Positions 1-10,547 of a stretch of 64,000 nucleotides of DNA are shown one piece after another. The translations under genes were made by a program, and so were the position numbers. A model generated the notes under the pieces. That model saw only the letters and a program-made list of their open reading frames with translations. It made no database searches and was not told the DNA's origin. Each line of letters starts with the position of its first letter. Within the stretch, counting starts at the first letter, position 1. Source of the stretch: Isoetes taiwanensis (lineage: Eukaryota; Streptophyta; Lycopodiopsida; Isoetales; Isoetaceae); NCBI GenBank assembly GCA_021234155.1, contig JAJEKV010000024.1, forward strand, positions 16,641,030-16,705,029, read 5' to 3'.

Positions 1-41
1 GAAAGCAGAGACATCCGGCGCAAAACGGTAATTGCTAGCTT

Positions 42-310
42 ACATTGACTTACTTATACTTCAAGAGCTTATTATATTTTACTCGCTTTTGCAGGTCTAA
101 ACCACTCGGAAACAGAGATTGAAGGTATCAATTTATGCTTTATTGTCATGGATCAATTGTTAATATGACACTAACATTGACTTACTTATAATTCAAGAGC
201 TTATTATATTTTACTCGCTTTTGCGTGGTCTAAACCATCGGAAACAGAGATTGGAAGGTATCAATTTATGCTTTATTGTCATGGATCAATTGTTAATATG
301 ACACTAACAT
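42..310. repeat. Tandem duplication, about 132-bp unit, two copies
   Basis: Two adjacent copies (42-173 and 174-310) share the same order of words: a TTGACTTACTTATA start, a TTATATTTTACTCGC stretch, and an end reading TTAATATGACACTAACAT. They differ by a few substitutions and short indels. No protein is recognisable in either. Confidence 0.85.
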
Positions 311-1414
311 CTTGGATCCGAGAAACGTAAATGATGACAAGGATAAACTTATGGAATTCACGCCATTCACGCCATTCAAGAACCGTCCCTCACGGCTGAA
401 ATGAAAGTGGTTGCATCCGACATAGCAATTTTATGTGCAACTAACTCTAAAATGAGTAGCCGCTTAGTGGATCTTTATGGCGGTAATAACCCGGTTGTAA
501 CCGAAATGTATTTGTTGCTATTCCTTGTCTCTAATGTTAATCTTAATCTAATCCGTGTGCTTGTATGAGACATTGCCTTTTCGAAAGTGGAAGAGCAAAA
601 TCTTTTTTATCCCGCTTACAACTATATAAGGTTTAGAGAAGCTACCAAAGAAGAAGTTTAAAGGGTGAATCACCAAGGATCACCGAATGTCATTGAAATA
701 GTGAAATCGGGGATGAAGGGGATTGTGGTAGCTAAATGCCATCATATCCTTGCACCTATCCTTGAGAATGACCATTTTGTGCTGGCTGTTTTACGCTCGC
801 ACCATCTGATTCCAAGATCCTACCTGCACCAGGAATTCACGTCTTGAATCCTCTTACAGGTTATGCGACGAACGAGAAAGCAATCAAAGGGTATGTAATA
901 CTTTTAGTTGTTGCTTTGCTTTTCTTCGCTAATTCGGTCTGCTAAATTTCGTGATATGTAGGCTGCACACACAAATGTTAACCACATCGATCGGGTCAAG
1001 TATCTAGAGGCGCCGATTTCATGAAGAGAAATAATGTTAATCGAATTCAGCAAGTAGAGGTGCCACAAAGAGCCCGATTTAACATCATGTGGGTTGTATG
1101 TGATGGGATTTATGCACAAATATGTTGAAGCTCTTGTCTCTGGTAGAGATATGGAAGTAAGTTGTATGCCTTCCCTTGTATGTACTGCATCTCATGTTCT
1201 TTTAAATATTTCTAACCTTATTTATGGATGTCACAGATTACATCTAAATGGTTCTCTCATGAATACATACATCACGACGACAATTTCTAATAGATGCTTT
1301 GGTCATGCATTGTGATGCCAATCCGAAAGAACGATGTCGGCCAAAATAGCCCTCCGATTTAAATGATCATGAGTCTGAGTATCTGATTTTGCAAGATGAA
1401 CTATGTAACAGGCT
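311..1414. other. No recognisable gene
   Basis: Only short open frames with no family resemblance are seen on either strand. The stretch could hold decayed coding sequence, but I cannot name any. Confidence 0.5.
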
Positions 1415-1440
1415 TATATATATATATATATATATATATA
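1415..1440. repeat. (TA)13 microsatellite
   Basis: Uninterrupted TA dinucleotide run. Confidence 0.95.
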
Positions 1441-1652
1441 TCTTTTGTTCACATTTGTGTTCACATTTCCTATCATAAGGAATGTGTAAATGACACTATG
1501 CTGAATAGTATACTACTGATAGTATACTTTATGACTATGTAAGTTTTTTTTTTTTGAAGAAAAAAGATTTCTGATTTAAAGAAGCCTTGTACCCTTTTTG
1601 GTCAATCAAAACAGTTACTTGATTGTTTCGACTGATATATTTTGTGACCTTG

Positions 1653-2295
1653 TACCACACCACATCCCTCCACCACACTTCACCACCACCACCACACTCC
1701 ACCACACCACATCACACCACAATCCACAACACCACACCACCACCACCACCACAACACCACACCCCACCACCACCACTCCACCACACCACATCATACCACC
1801 ACACACCACTACACACACACACCACCACCCCCCCACCACCACCCCCCACCACCACACACACACCACACCACCACCCCCACCACCACACTCCACCACCGCT
1901 CCACACTCCACCATTTGGTGTATGGTGTATGGTGTGTGGCGAATGGTGTGGTGTGTGGTGGGGAGTGTGGTGAATGGTGTGGTGTGTGGTGGGATATGCT
2001 CGTTCTGGTGAATATGATAGTTGGTGTATGGTCTATGGTGTATGGTGTGTGGTGTGGTGTGTGTGGTGTGGTGTGGTGGTGGTGGTGGGGTGTGTGGTGA
2101 ATGGTGTGGTGTGTGGTGGGATGTGCTCGCTCGTGAATATGATAGTTGGTGTATGGTCTATAATGTATGGTGTGTGGTGAATGGTGTGGTGTGTGGTGGG
2201 GTGTGTGGTGAATGGTGTGGTGTGTGGTGGGATGTGCTCGCTCGTGAATATGATAGTGTGGGGCATGGTATGGTGCATGGTTTGGTGTGGTATAC
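1653..2295. repeat. CCA-rich tract switching to TGG-rich tract
   Basis: From 1653 to about 1912 the plus strand is nearly pure CCA/CACA. From about 1915 to 2295 it is nearly pure TGG/TGTG. The two halves are imperfect reverse complements around a centre near 1914, so the tract could form a long hairpin. Long open frames here on both strands are His/Thr/Pro- or Val/Trp/Gly-rich by composition and are not genes. Confidence 0.9.
1991..2262. repeat. Minisatellite inside the TGG tract
   Basis: A unit starting GGGATATGCTCG or GGGATGTGCTCG and including GTGAATATGATAG recurs at 1991, 2118 and 2229, with spacings of 127 and 111 bp. Confidence 0.8.
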
Positions 2296-3076
2296 ACACC
2301 CTAACAGCTTTAGTGTTCATTTCATGCGGATGGTATTGTTCAAGAGGTTTCTGGACCAACATCCAGAAATTTTTGGCAGATGCTTCAGATGCTTCAAGAT
2401 GCATTTAAAGAAAAATACTCTGAACATATTTTCCTATTGGCTGCTGGTTACCATATTTTGTTAGTGTGCGATCATAAATTCGCACCTTGAAATTCCTTGT
2501 TGGCTTTAATGTTTGTTTTGGTATACTATTTCAAGAATTGTACTTTGCATTTTATAGTTAATGACAAAACTCGTCATTAACTTGAGTTGCACCAAAACTT
2601 GAGTTGCAAACTAAGTACCAAACATGTTTCTTATATCTATACGTAAAAGGATAGAAATAGTTCAGCTTAACTAAAAGAACAAAGGAAAAACCGAGAGAAC
2701 AAGTTAAAAGCAAAAAAAATAGTCACAACAAATTTGAGAGAAGAGGAGTTACATCATTAATGAAAAAGCTTTACAAAAAAATGGAGTCACAAGGACTATT
2801 GCAAAACAAGTTTTGTATTTAATTAAAAGTTTTACAAAGAATAGTCACAAGGACTATTACCAAAAAAATTGAAACCGTGGGATTACAAAAACAAGGCTTG
2901 ATCTTCGTGCCATCTTCACTCTATATGAAGGTCGCCCCTCCATGGCATACATCTTCATTTCGAGGAGTCGCCTCGCCGAGGTAAGCCTCATGCACCCACT
3001 TTCGATCACGCCGCAACGGCGGCAGCTGATGATCCATGATGAGCTTCTCCACCTCCGGTGGAGTGAACCATGCTGA
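2296..3076. other. No recognisable gene
   Basis: The stretch is AT-rich, with no reading frame I recognise before the hypothetical ORF on the minus strand. Confidence 0.4.
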
Positions 3077-3229
3077 TCAGAATCCGGGTGGCCTCCTGAG
3101 AAAGACACCTGATTCTCCGGAGGAAGACACGGATCCTCCGGAGGAAGAGGAGGACCGTGGCTGGGCGGGGGAGGAGCAGCACAATGGCCGGATAGTGTTC
3201 CCCTGGAGTGTGGTCTTGAACTTGGCCAT
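3077..3229 (-). CDS. Hypothetical 50-residue ORF, possible broken gene start
   Basis: The minus-strand frame starts MAKFKTTLQGN and continues into a Ser/Pro-rich stretch with SSSSSGGSVSSSG. It resembles an organelle transit peptide in composition only. After the stop, a different frame continues toward about 2890 with plausible codons (FTPPEVEKLIMDHQLPPLRR), so a single frameshift could have broken one longer gene. A 184-residue frame also covers 2857-3411 on the same strand but is arginine/proline-rich and looks like a composition artefact. I do not recognise a family. Confidence 0.2.
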   Translation of the reverse strand: MAKFKTTLQGNTIRPLCCSSPAQPRSSSSSGGSVSSSGESGVFLRRPPGF

Positions 3230-3876
3230 GGCGGAAGTGAAGGAGATGGACGGAATGGGGAAGGAGTGAAGGAGATGGCGGAATAGACGATGGGGACGGA
3301 ATGGAAGGAATGAAACCGGCAGGGCAGAATTTTGGGAATAAAAGGATGTTTGCATGCATACGATTTTGTTTTGGGAATTAGGCGTAAGAGGAAAGGGATG
3401 TATCCATGCATACGATTTCACACCTCTGAGCCGATCCACCCACCTCAATATTTTTGCAAATGTAAAATGTATAGGTTGAACCATATTATGAGACCAATTG
3501 CTTGGTATGCGCTTAGCACAACCCTAACACAAAGTTAGCAATATCCCACATGCATATATCACAAAAATCGCGGCGCATATATAAATAAGGTTTTGTCGCT
3601 TCATTGATAAGTGTGGATAGAGATTAGATGTTGAAAAGTTATGGCTCACCGGCTTGTAATCTTCGATTCTGAGCCGAGGTCATAACTTGTCCAAGATGTA
3701 ATCCTAGTCCACCCTTTTTTTTAGTAATGGGCTCAAATATCCCACATGCATTCAATGTTCCACATGTTACCAAATCAACAATTGCCAAATCAACAAATGC
3801 CAAATGAATGGATTATGTTAAGGCATTATGCATATTGTGTTTGGTAAAAAGCGTGAGTCAACAATATAGAGATAAC
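3230..3876. other. Non-coding; stem-loop and repeated word
   Basis: No gene is seen. A stem-loop with arms AAGTTATG...GGCTCA and TGAGCC...CATAACTT lies at 3636-3688. The word AATATCCCACATGCAT occurs near 3540 and again near 3736. A TATATAAATAAGG TATA-like word lies near 3577. Confidence 0.4.
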
Positions 3877-4187
3877 AAGGAATATTCCTTATTACCTTGA
3901 AAGGAATATTCCTTATTGCATTGAAAGGAATATTCCTTAGCTTAGTTATCGTGAATATTCCTTATTACCTTCAAAGGAATATTCTTTAGTTTGTTTAAGC
4001 ACCCATAGTTACAAGGAATATTCCTATTACCTTTGAAAGGAATATTCCTTTTGCATTGAAAGGAATATTCCTTAGTGCTAGTTATCAAGAATATTCCTTA
4101 TTACCTTCAAAGGAATATTCTTTAGTTTGTTTAAGTGCACCCATAGTTACAAGGAATATTCCTTATTACATTGAAAGGAATATTCCT
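3877..4187. repeat. Cluster of GGAATATTCC palindromes
   Basis: About twelve copies of the palindrome GGAATATTCC, or its core GAATATTC, lie in about 310 bp. The first three full AAGGAATATTCCTT units are at 3877, 3901 and 3925. A larger unit of about 125 bp, including TTAGTTTGTTTAAG and CACCCATAGTTACAAGG, is itself repeated. Each core fits GAAnnTTC, the inverted pair of a heat-shock element, but no gene start is recognised nearby. Confidence 0.9.
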
Positions 4188-4195
4188 CATTGAGT

Positions 4196-5224
4196 ATAGC
4201 CCTTTCATTTGAGCTAGGCTTGTGGGATATATGCCAAAGATCAACCATTGGCCAATTGGGTCGAAAAAAAGAGGACAAATGGGAAAGATTTTGAGAAAAG
4301 GATGTTGAACAAATCATTGGCACAAATCATTGGTTAAGGAACAAATCATTGGCATGGTAATGAGCCATATCGTAAAAGCAGGGGAGAAGGGAATAGACAG
4401 GATAAAAATTCCTTTTTACCCGTGGTGACCGGTTGATTCCGATGGCGGGAGGAGATCGAACGACTAGATCACAATCCATATCCCCAATTCAAATGCAAAC
4501 TCACCGGGCGCACCCGATTTCTTGAGGAGATCAATGCCGAACGGGAAACCAATTGAACAAAATCAAACGAGAGGCAGTCCACGAAGTTCGGGAGGTACTC
4601 CTATTCTTAAACATGCTTTTGTTCCTAATCTAACAATTGCTTATGATGTTCTACACGATGCAATGGAGGAGACTTAACAATGTTGGAAGCATGGATCGAG
4701 CTATGGGAGTAGCAAAATTTAAGGGGTATGAGGAATCCCAATTATCTAAAAGCGTAACTAGAGAGAGTATTCTCATTCAACTTAAACAAGAAGTTGTGCA
4801 TGCAAAAGCAATCAACAAAGTGCTTTGAAGGGCTGAGGTTTGGAGATTCAATAGCCTCAAACCATACTTTACCAATCTCTATCACAAATGGCAAATGTTT
4901 GAGAAGCACATGTCTTGCTTCATTAGACTTCACCAACTTCCAAACAAATTGCCTTGGACACTCTTCTCACAATTTTCGAACAGGGACCATTGCTGAACTC
5001 ACACCGCAGACCTTCGGATGAATCTTGAGTCTTGAATCTTGAATCTTGAGACCTTCACGCTAAAGGTGTTTTTTGACAACTTACACTAAGTATAACAGTC
5101 TTGGAACTATATAAACAATATATTAATGTTTGTGTTTTAATCTGTTCACATTCTCGATTACATTCGGGTTTGCAAGTCCATGCCTTAGTGCATAGAAAAG
5201 TTACTTCAACAACAGGTTAACGTA
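4196..5224. other. No recognisable gene
   Basis: Short frames exist on both strands near 4.64-5.02 kb, without family resemblance. The stretch may be the decayed 3' flank of the transposon gene to its right. Confidence 0.4.
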
Positions 5225-8200
5225 TTACAGAGATTCTACAATCTCTGGCAAATTTCCCAGCAACATTTCATGCCAATAGTTAGTCAGTTCATATGCATAA
5301 GATGTACCTTTAATCTTATGTTTGACTGGCTCCAATGGAAATCTCACCCCACCATCGACTCGATGGACAAGAACTTTCTTTCCTTGAATAAGCCTGTACT
5401 TTTGATGGCAACCAGGAATCAATTCAAAGTAGTTACCAGCTATAACTTCATTACCACAATAAAATTCATTTCCATAGTCATCCTTGGTGTCTTCTTCGAG
5501 GGCATGTTTCACTTCTGTGCACTGGATGAGATAATAAGGGACCCTTTCATAATTGTCTGGGGATGTGAATGATGCAAAATAATCTCCAACCTGCACTGTC
5601 TCATCCACATTGTCCACGTCATTTGCCCACAAGTCCTCTGCCTCGTCCCATCTTCTTCAACATTGTCCCCGCTTTGTAGGCTCTAGTTTTCTCAACTCCC
5701 ACCGCCACAATGATCAAGATTCTCACAAGCGGTGGCCAATCAAAATTGATGCATGCCTTACAAAAACATGAAAGAGATCTACACATTAACTTTGTTGGAT
5801 CATTTGGATCTATGGATGATACGCAATGAAGAGATTGCACCCCTTTCACTGGGAGCACATCAAATCTTTGGGAACGGTCAATGTCAGACACCTTCCAAAA
5901 TACCCTTTCCACATCGAAATTTTCTCTTCAAGAACCTCACATGCGCTTTACGCATTTTTTATCACTTTCCCATCCTTTTTTCTTTGTTACTTTCCGAGCC
6001 ATAGTTTGGCTATGGCTCCTTCTCCGTCATGTGTGCCCTTCCCATGTCCCGAAAGCCAAAGAAATTCCAAAGCATTCGATCTTATGCTCTTGATGATACC
6101 TAGTTACATGATAGAAAGCTCTTCTCGACTTGAATTGGGCTGCACACCCGTCGGACCAAACTAAGTGGTATTTCATATGACCAAAGAACATTTTTTTTCA
6201 GCCAATTGAGGTGCATCTTGAATGCTTTTTGTACAAAGTGAGTATCATGTGTTTTGTCATCTCAAATAAAGAAGTGCACACATTTCCTCATTTTACCCCT
6301 CGTACCTTGAACATCGTGATGTGGACCAATATGCTGATTTGTTCATTGTACCAATGTTGTGCTTGAATCTCGTTGAATGGCTTCAAAGTATAATTCTCAG
6401 AAAATCAACAATTGATAATACGGTATCATCAATGAAGACTCTTCATGGATTCCTTGAATTGTTTGCTCTGCCAATGTGCCACAAAGTTATGATATACAAA
6501 CTTCGACATATGATCAAACATGTTATCCAATATATTACTGGAGCTGCTTTTCTTGTCAATTAGCTTTAGTCTTCGTGAAGTTCCTTTCTTCGAGGGCTCA
6601 TTAACGTAACCATAGACTTGCCAATCAAGCGTTTGATCAATCTGCTCCTTGTATTCTCTTGGACACAACTCAATTAATTGTTTCCCACAATTTCCACAAT
6701 ATGATTTGATACATTGTAGCTTATGCCACTCGTTGCTCACTTTGCTTTCTGTCACATGTACCATAGCCCTCAAAATGTGCTAACATTATCAAATGTCTTG
6801 TTCTTGGCTTGACATATTCCAGCATGAGCTTCAGATGCTCACACACCACAATTGCACGAACAATTTTCATGGAGTCTTGACCTCATCAAATTAAATGCCT
6901 GCTTGTACAGATCTGATTGCTCATGTTCCACGCAACAACATGTGTTTCTTTCCTTTAGCTTTCTAATGCAAGAAGGTTTTAAGTATTCAAATTGCCTAAG
7001 CCCAATCCAAACCTCTGATATCTTGATCCACAAAATTCGAATAATTAAGCCCCAGAAAATTACAAAGGAAATAAAATTAGTCACCTCATTACATTACATT
7101 ACATACAAATCTTTTACATATTCAAGACCCTAAACTCCCACACACATACATGTACATTCTCGACATGAATTTTATTTCATTTACTATGAAGTCACATAAT
7201 TTTTTTACAATTAATACATCTCCACAATAATTTCTTCTTAGTTCTTTGCCTACATCTACAATACATCCGTAATATACATGTAAACAAATATACATCAAGA
7301 ATATACATGTAAACAAATATACATGTGTAATGTTGCCATGAAATAATTTGACATTTCCATGTAGAACAACTAGGGCGATCAGATCTACATTACATTCAAA
7401 AAGTAAAGAAATATGTTACAAACTTTACATCAAGTGTTACAAAATAAAAGACATCTTTATTCTGCCAAAAGTAAATAAATCTACAAACTTTACATCAAGT
7501 GTTACAAAATAAAAACATCTTTATTCTGAAAAACAAGATGCAATTACACTAAATTACGATTATTATGCACATGTAATGTCAATATATTGAATTGGTTGTG
7601 TCCTCTTCTTCATGACATCTCTAATTTTTGGTGAAACCTTTGAGTTATCTAACCAAAACCGAGCAACCATATCCTTCATAGCCCCGATCTATCGTATTTG
7701 TTCTTGGATTTCACCCTGCTAATGCCCACATATTTGTTCCACCTAGTGACATTCTTTTTCCTTCTCTCCACCGCTAGTTTCATATTTCTAGGATGTATTT
7801 TTCAAGAACTTAGTCGCTAGTGAAGTCTTCGTAATTCTCCTTCCTCTCCAACCACCATAGATAGTACTGTAATGCTTTATGCGGCAAGTCCTGTCATTGC
7901 TATTTGCATTTTGACGCCTTGGAGGCCATCCTTTAAATTCTTTACCAGATCTGTTTTCCACGATAGCCTCTTGAGGCCTTCCAATGACTGCTCAAATAGG
8001 AATTGCAATCTTTTGTCTTGCAATAATCTTCTTGCAAATATACTTTCTTTGCTTTTGGAGTCAAATTAGATACCTCATTCATTATGAGATTTACGAGAGC
8101 ATTCACCTTTCTTCTAATTGGCTTTGTCACGTATCCCACCCCTACAAACCCTCTCATTTGATTTTCTTTGCACCGCTTGTATTTGCTTTTTTCCGAAACT

Positions 8201-8455
8201 TCATCAACGGAGGATTGAAATCTGAACCGATGCCGACCTCGAAGTGCTTGCATGAGAGTCCAATCCTTCTTCCATAGTTTCTTCTTCAACTGGGTGCTTT
8301 AAGACATCGATCCATTCTGCGAAAGGGGATATAACATCCTCGCACAAAAATCGATTATTAACCGCATTTGTATTACTGCTTGAAGGGATTTGTATTACTG
8401 CTTGAAGGAAAGGGATTTCAATTTCTTCAAGATACATTTGTTTCTTGAAATGCAT
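5225..8455 (-). pseudogene. Decayed DDE-type transposase-like gene
   Basis: Pieces in order on the minus strand match the layout of a transposase-like protein I know from plants and animals but cannot name. About 8455-7942 holds a basic N-terminal part. About 7084-6839 holds a Cys-rich segment (NTCCCVEHEQ, ENCSCNCGV). About 6773-6290 has a second Cys-rich part followed by VDF/SENYTLKPFNE. About 6170-6100 has SDGCAAQFKSRRAFY. About 6050-6007 has GHGKGTHDGEGAIAK. About 5850-5700 has RSLSCFCKACI. About 5632-5225 has a C-terminal domain with NYERVPYYLI and DYGNEFYCG. The acidic residues of DFSENY, SDG and HDG are candidate catalytic residues. DFSENY needs one extra T and other joins need frame changes, so the gene is broken. 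The gap 7.1-7.94 kb is AT-rich and carries no recognised part. I saw no terminal repeats. Confidence 0.6.
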
Positions 8456-8655
8456 TCGATTTAGGAGCAGCTATAATCGATTCGGGCCAAGTTTTCGTTG
8501 AGGTAGAATCCGGAGCCATGTTTGATCGATTGAGGAAAGTTCAAAATGTGCGCCAAAGTTTTTTTTTTTTTTCGCAGGCAAGATATTTAGATTTTATTGA
8601 TAGAGAAGCTAGTACAAGATTTCGGGAGGATTTGGTATAATTATGGAGAATATTG

Positions 8656-8860
8656 TGTTAAGATACATGCATGTAAGCCATATTTGAGCCACATCAAGGA
8701 TCAGTGACGTGGCATAGTTAGTTAGGATAGAGACGTTAGAATCAGCTTTGTTCTATAAGTATATGTACTCTACATTCATAATATGAAGTTAGCCGTTCTT
8801 TCTTGCTTGCTCTATTGCTCTCTTTCGTTGATTCTTGCTGCCTTTATCCGATTCTTAACA
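8656..8860 (+). repeat. 5' LTR of gag-only element
   Basis: This 205-bp LTR starts TGTTAAGATACATG and ends GATTCTTAACA. The short terminal inverted repeat is TGTTA/TAACA. Confidence 0.93.
8704..8760 (+). promoter_or_regulatory. LTR promoter region with ACGT element and TATA word
   Basis: TGACGTGGCA (about 8704-8713) matches the ACGT-core sites bound by plant bZIP factors. TATAAGT at 8754-8760 is a plausible TATA box about 45 bp further on. Both words recur in the 3' LTR. The function is inferred. Confidence 0.45.
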
Positions 8861-8873
8861 TGGTATCAAAGCC
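8861..8873 (+). other. Primer-binding site
   Basis: TGGTATCAAAGCC follows the 5' LTR directly. It resembles the TGGTATCAGAGC site of plant copia elements, which pairs with initiator methionine tRNA. Confidence 0.8.
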
Positions 8874-9273
8874 CAAGGGGCGTAAGGATCGGATCGAGTG
8901 CATAGGAGTTGATAGCGGTCCATTCGAGGAGGCCCAAGATCGGGGCTAATTCAGCTGCAAAACCCGAGTCGGCGTAATTTAGGCTCCATATTTTTTGGCG
9001 CTGAGGCCAAAATCTGTGAGGAGAAGGCCAATCGTGGCCTTTGAGGTCCATTGGTTGGGCGTGTGATTGTTTATTGAGGCAAAATCATTTGCCCAATATA
9101 GGTTCAAAGACCTTTTTCTCAGGCGTTTTTCTTGGCGGTCTAAATTTAGGCGGGAGGCTTCCTTTTTGTCGACAAAGCTCCTCCATTAGTTATTTCTTGG
9201 TGGAGATCGGCGCATATTTCTTGGTGAAGATGGAGGCCGGAAGCTTCCTCATAATCGAATTCCATCCTTACAA

Positions 9274-10100
9274 AGAGAAAATTATGCGACATGGAAAATC
9301 TATTTCAAGGAGCACTTGGGTTCAATGGTGCGGATGATGTTTTAGACCCAAGTTTCAATTGTTAAAAATGAAGCAAAACAAAGAAGATCAGCACAAAAGC
9401 ATTGGGAATGCTCAAGATGAGTCTTGATCCCGCTGTTGGGAATCACATTACGAGGGTTGAAAACTTTCAACGCAAAGATGGGATCAACTTAAATCGGTCT
9501 ATGAAAATACCAATGATGCCAAGATTTGTTACCTAAAGGATGTCATGCATGATAACAAGCTTTTCGATTGCAAAGGCATGCATGACTATCTTGGCAAGAT
9601 CATGCGGACTTCGAGTGGCTTTGGCTGACATGGGTGTGCATTTGGAAGACAAAGACGTTATCCAAATCCTTACTTCGTGGGCTTCCATCGACTTTTGATC
9701 ATGTAGTCACAGCTATTGAGTTAAGGGATACACCAATCAAATTAGATCGGTTATCCTCCATTTTATTACAGCAAGATATCAAACCGCAACATCAAAGCAA
9801 AGAAAGTGGGTGACATTACCTTCTACCATCGGGTTCAAAAGAAAGATCCTAAAGTTAAAAGAGGTGATTGTTTACGTGGAGTGGAGGGGGGCATTGGCTC
9901 AAAGATTGTCCCCATCGCACCGCTCTAAAATGTGGTGGCAAGGGTCACTTTGGTTCAAAGAATGCTCCAAGATTGAAGAAGCACCTCTTACTGAAATGTC
10001 CAAGCTCTCTCTTACTTCTGAACGAAATTTGGTTGCAATTGAAGTTCAAGACTCTTCTCATCAGGAGAATGAAGAGGAGGAGGACGAATATATGTACTAG
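9274..10100 (+). pseudogene. gag: Copia Gag remnant
   Basis: Gag is the nucleocapsid/capsid protein that packages retrotransposon RNA. Recognisable parts, in shifting frames, are NYATWKIYFKEHL near 9276, WDQLKSVYENTNDAKICYLK near 9480, DMGVHLEDKDVIQIL near 9630-9670, and a zinc-knuckle-like stretch near 9868-9915. The knuckle reads CFTWSGGGHWLKDC, so the second Cys of CX2CX4HX4C is replaced by Trp. At least three frame changes and internal stops are needed to join the pieces, so no full Gag can be made. The reading continues into an acidic tail ending near 10100. Confidence 0.75.
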
Positions 10101-10195
10101 AAGCTAGGATCTTACATTAGTAAACATTCCGTTTAAGGGAGGATGTTTTACAGCAGTAGTTTTCTTTTACTATGCAAATATGGCTTAAGAGAGGC

Positions 10196-10400
10196 TGTTA
10201 AGATACATGCATGTAAGTCATATTTGAGCCACATCAAGGATCAGTGACGTGGCATAGTTAGTTAGGATAGAGACGTTAGAATCAGCTTTGTTCTATAAGT
10301 ACATGTACTCTACATTCATAATATGAAGTTAGCCGTTCTTTCTTGCTTGCTCTATTGCTCTCTTTCGTTGATTCTTGCTGCCTTTATCCGATTCTTAACA
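10196..10400 (+). repeat. 3' LTR of gag-only element
   Basis: Same 205-bp length as the 5' LTR, with about two differences (C/T near position 23 and T/C in the TATA-proximal region). Confidence 0.93.
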
Positions 10401-10547
10401 TATTGTACGTCAACCGCCTTTATTAATGATAGGCAACTCCATGTAAAATTCAAAATGTACATTACAAACACTTTAACCCAGTTCAAATTTTTACATCAAT
10501 ATACAAAAAAAATTCAATCACCCTTTCATGCTTCTACCCTATTTGGG

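Larger units (their letters stand above)
8656..10400 (+). mobile_element. Non-autonomous Ty1/copia-type element with gag only (TR-GAG type)
   Basis: The element is complete. Two 205-bp LTRs begin TGTTA and end TAACA, a primer-binding site TGGTATCAAAGCC follows the left LTR, and purine-rich AAGAGAGGC precedes the right LTR. A perfect 5-bp target duplication, TATTG, flanks it (8651-8655 and 10401-10405). The LTRs differ at about two of 205 positions by eye, so insertion is recent. The 1335-bp interior holds only a decayed Gag. There is no protease, integrase or reverse transcriptase, so it must have been moved by enzymes of another copia element. Confidence 0.92.

Noticed and set aside
1598-2464. 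Long overlapping open frames rich in His/Thr/Pro or Val/Trp/Gly
   Set aside because: They are produced by the CCA/TGG low-complexity tract on both strands and in several frames at once.
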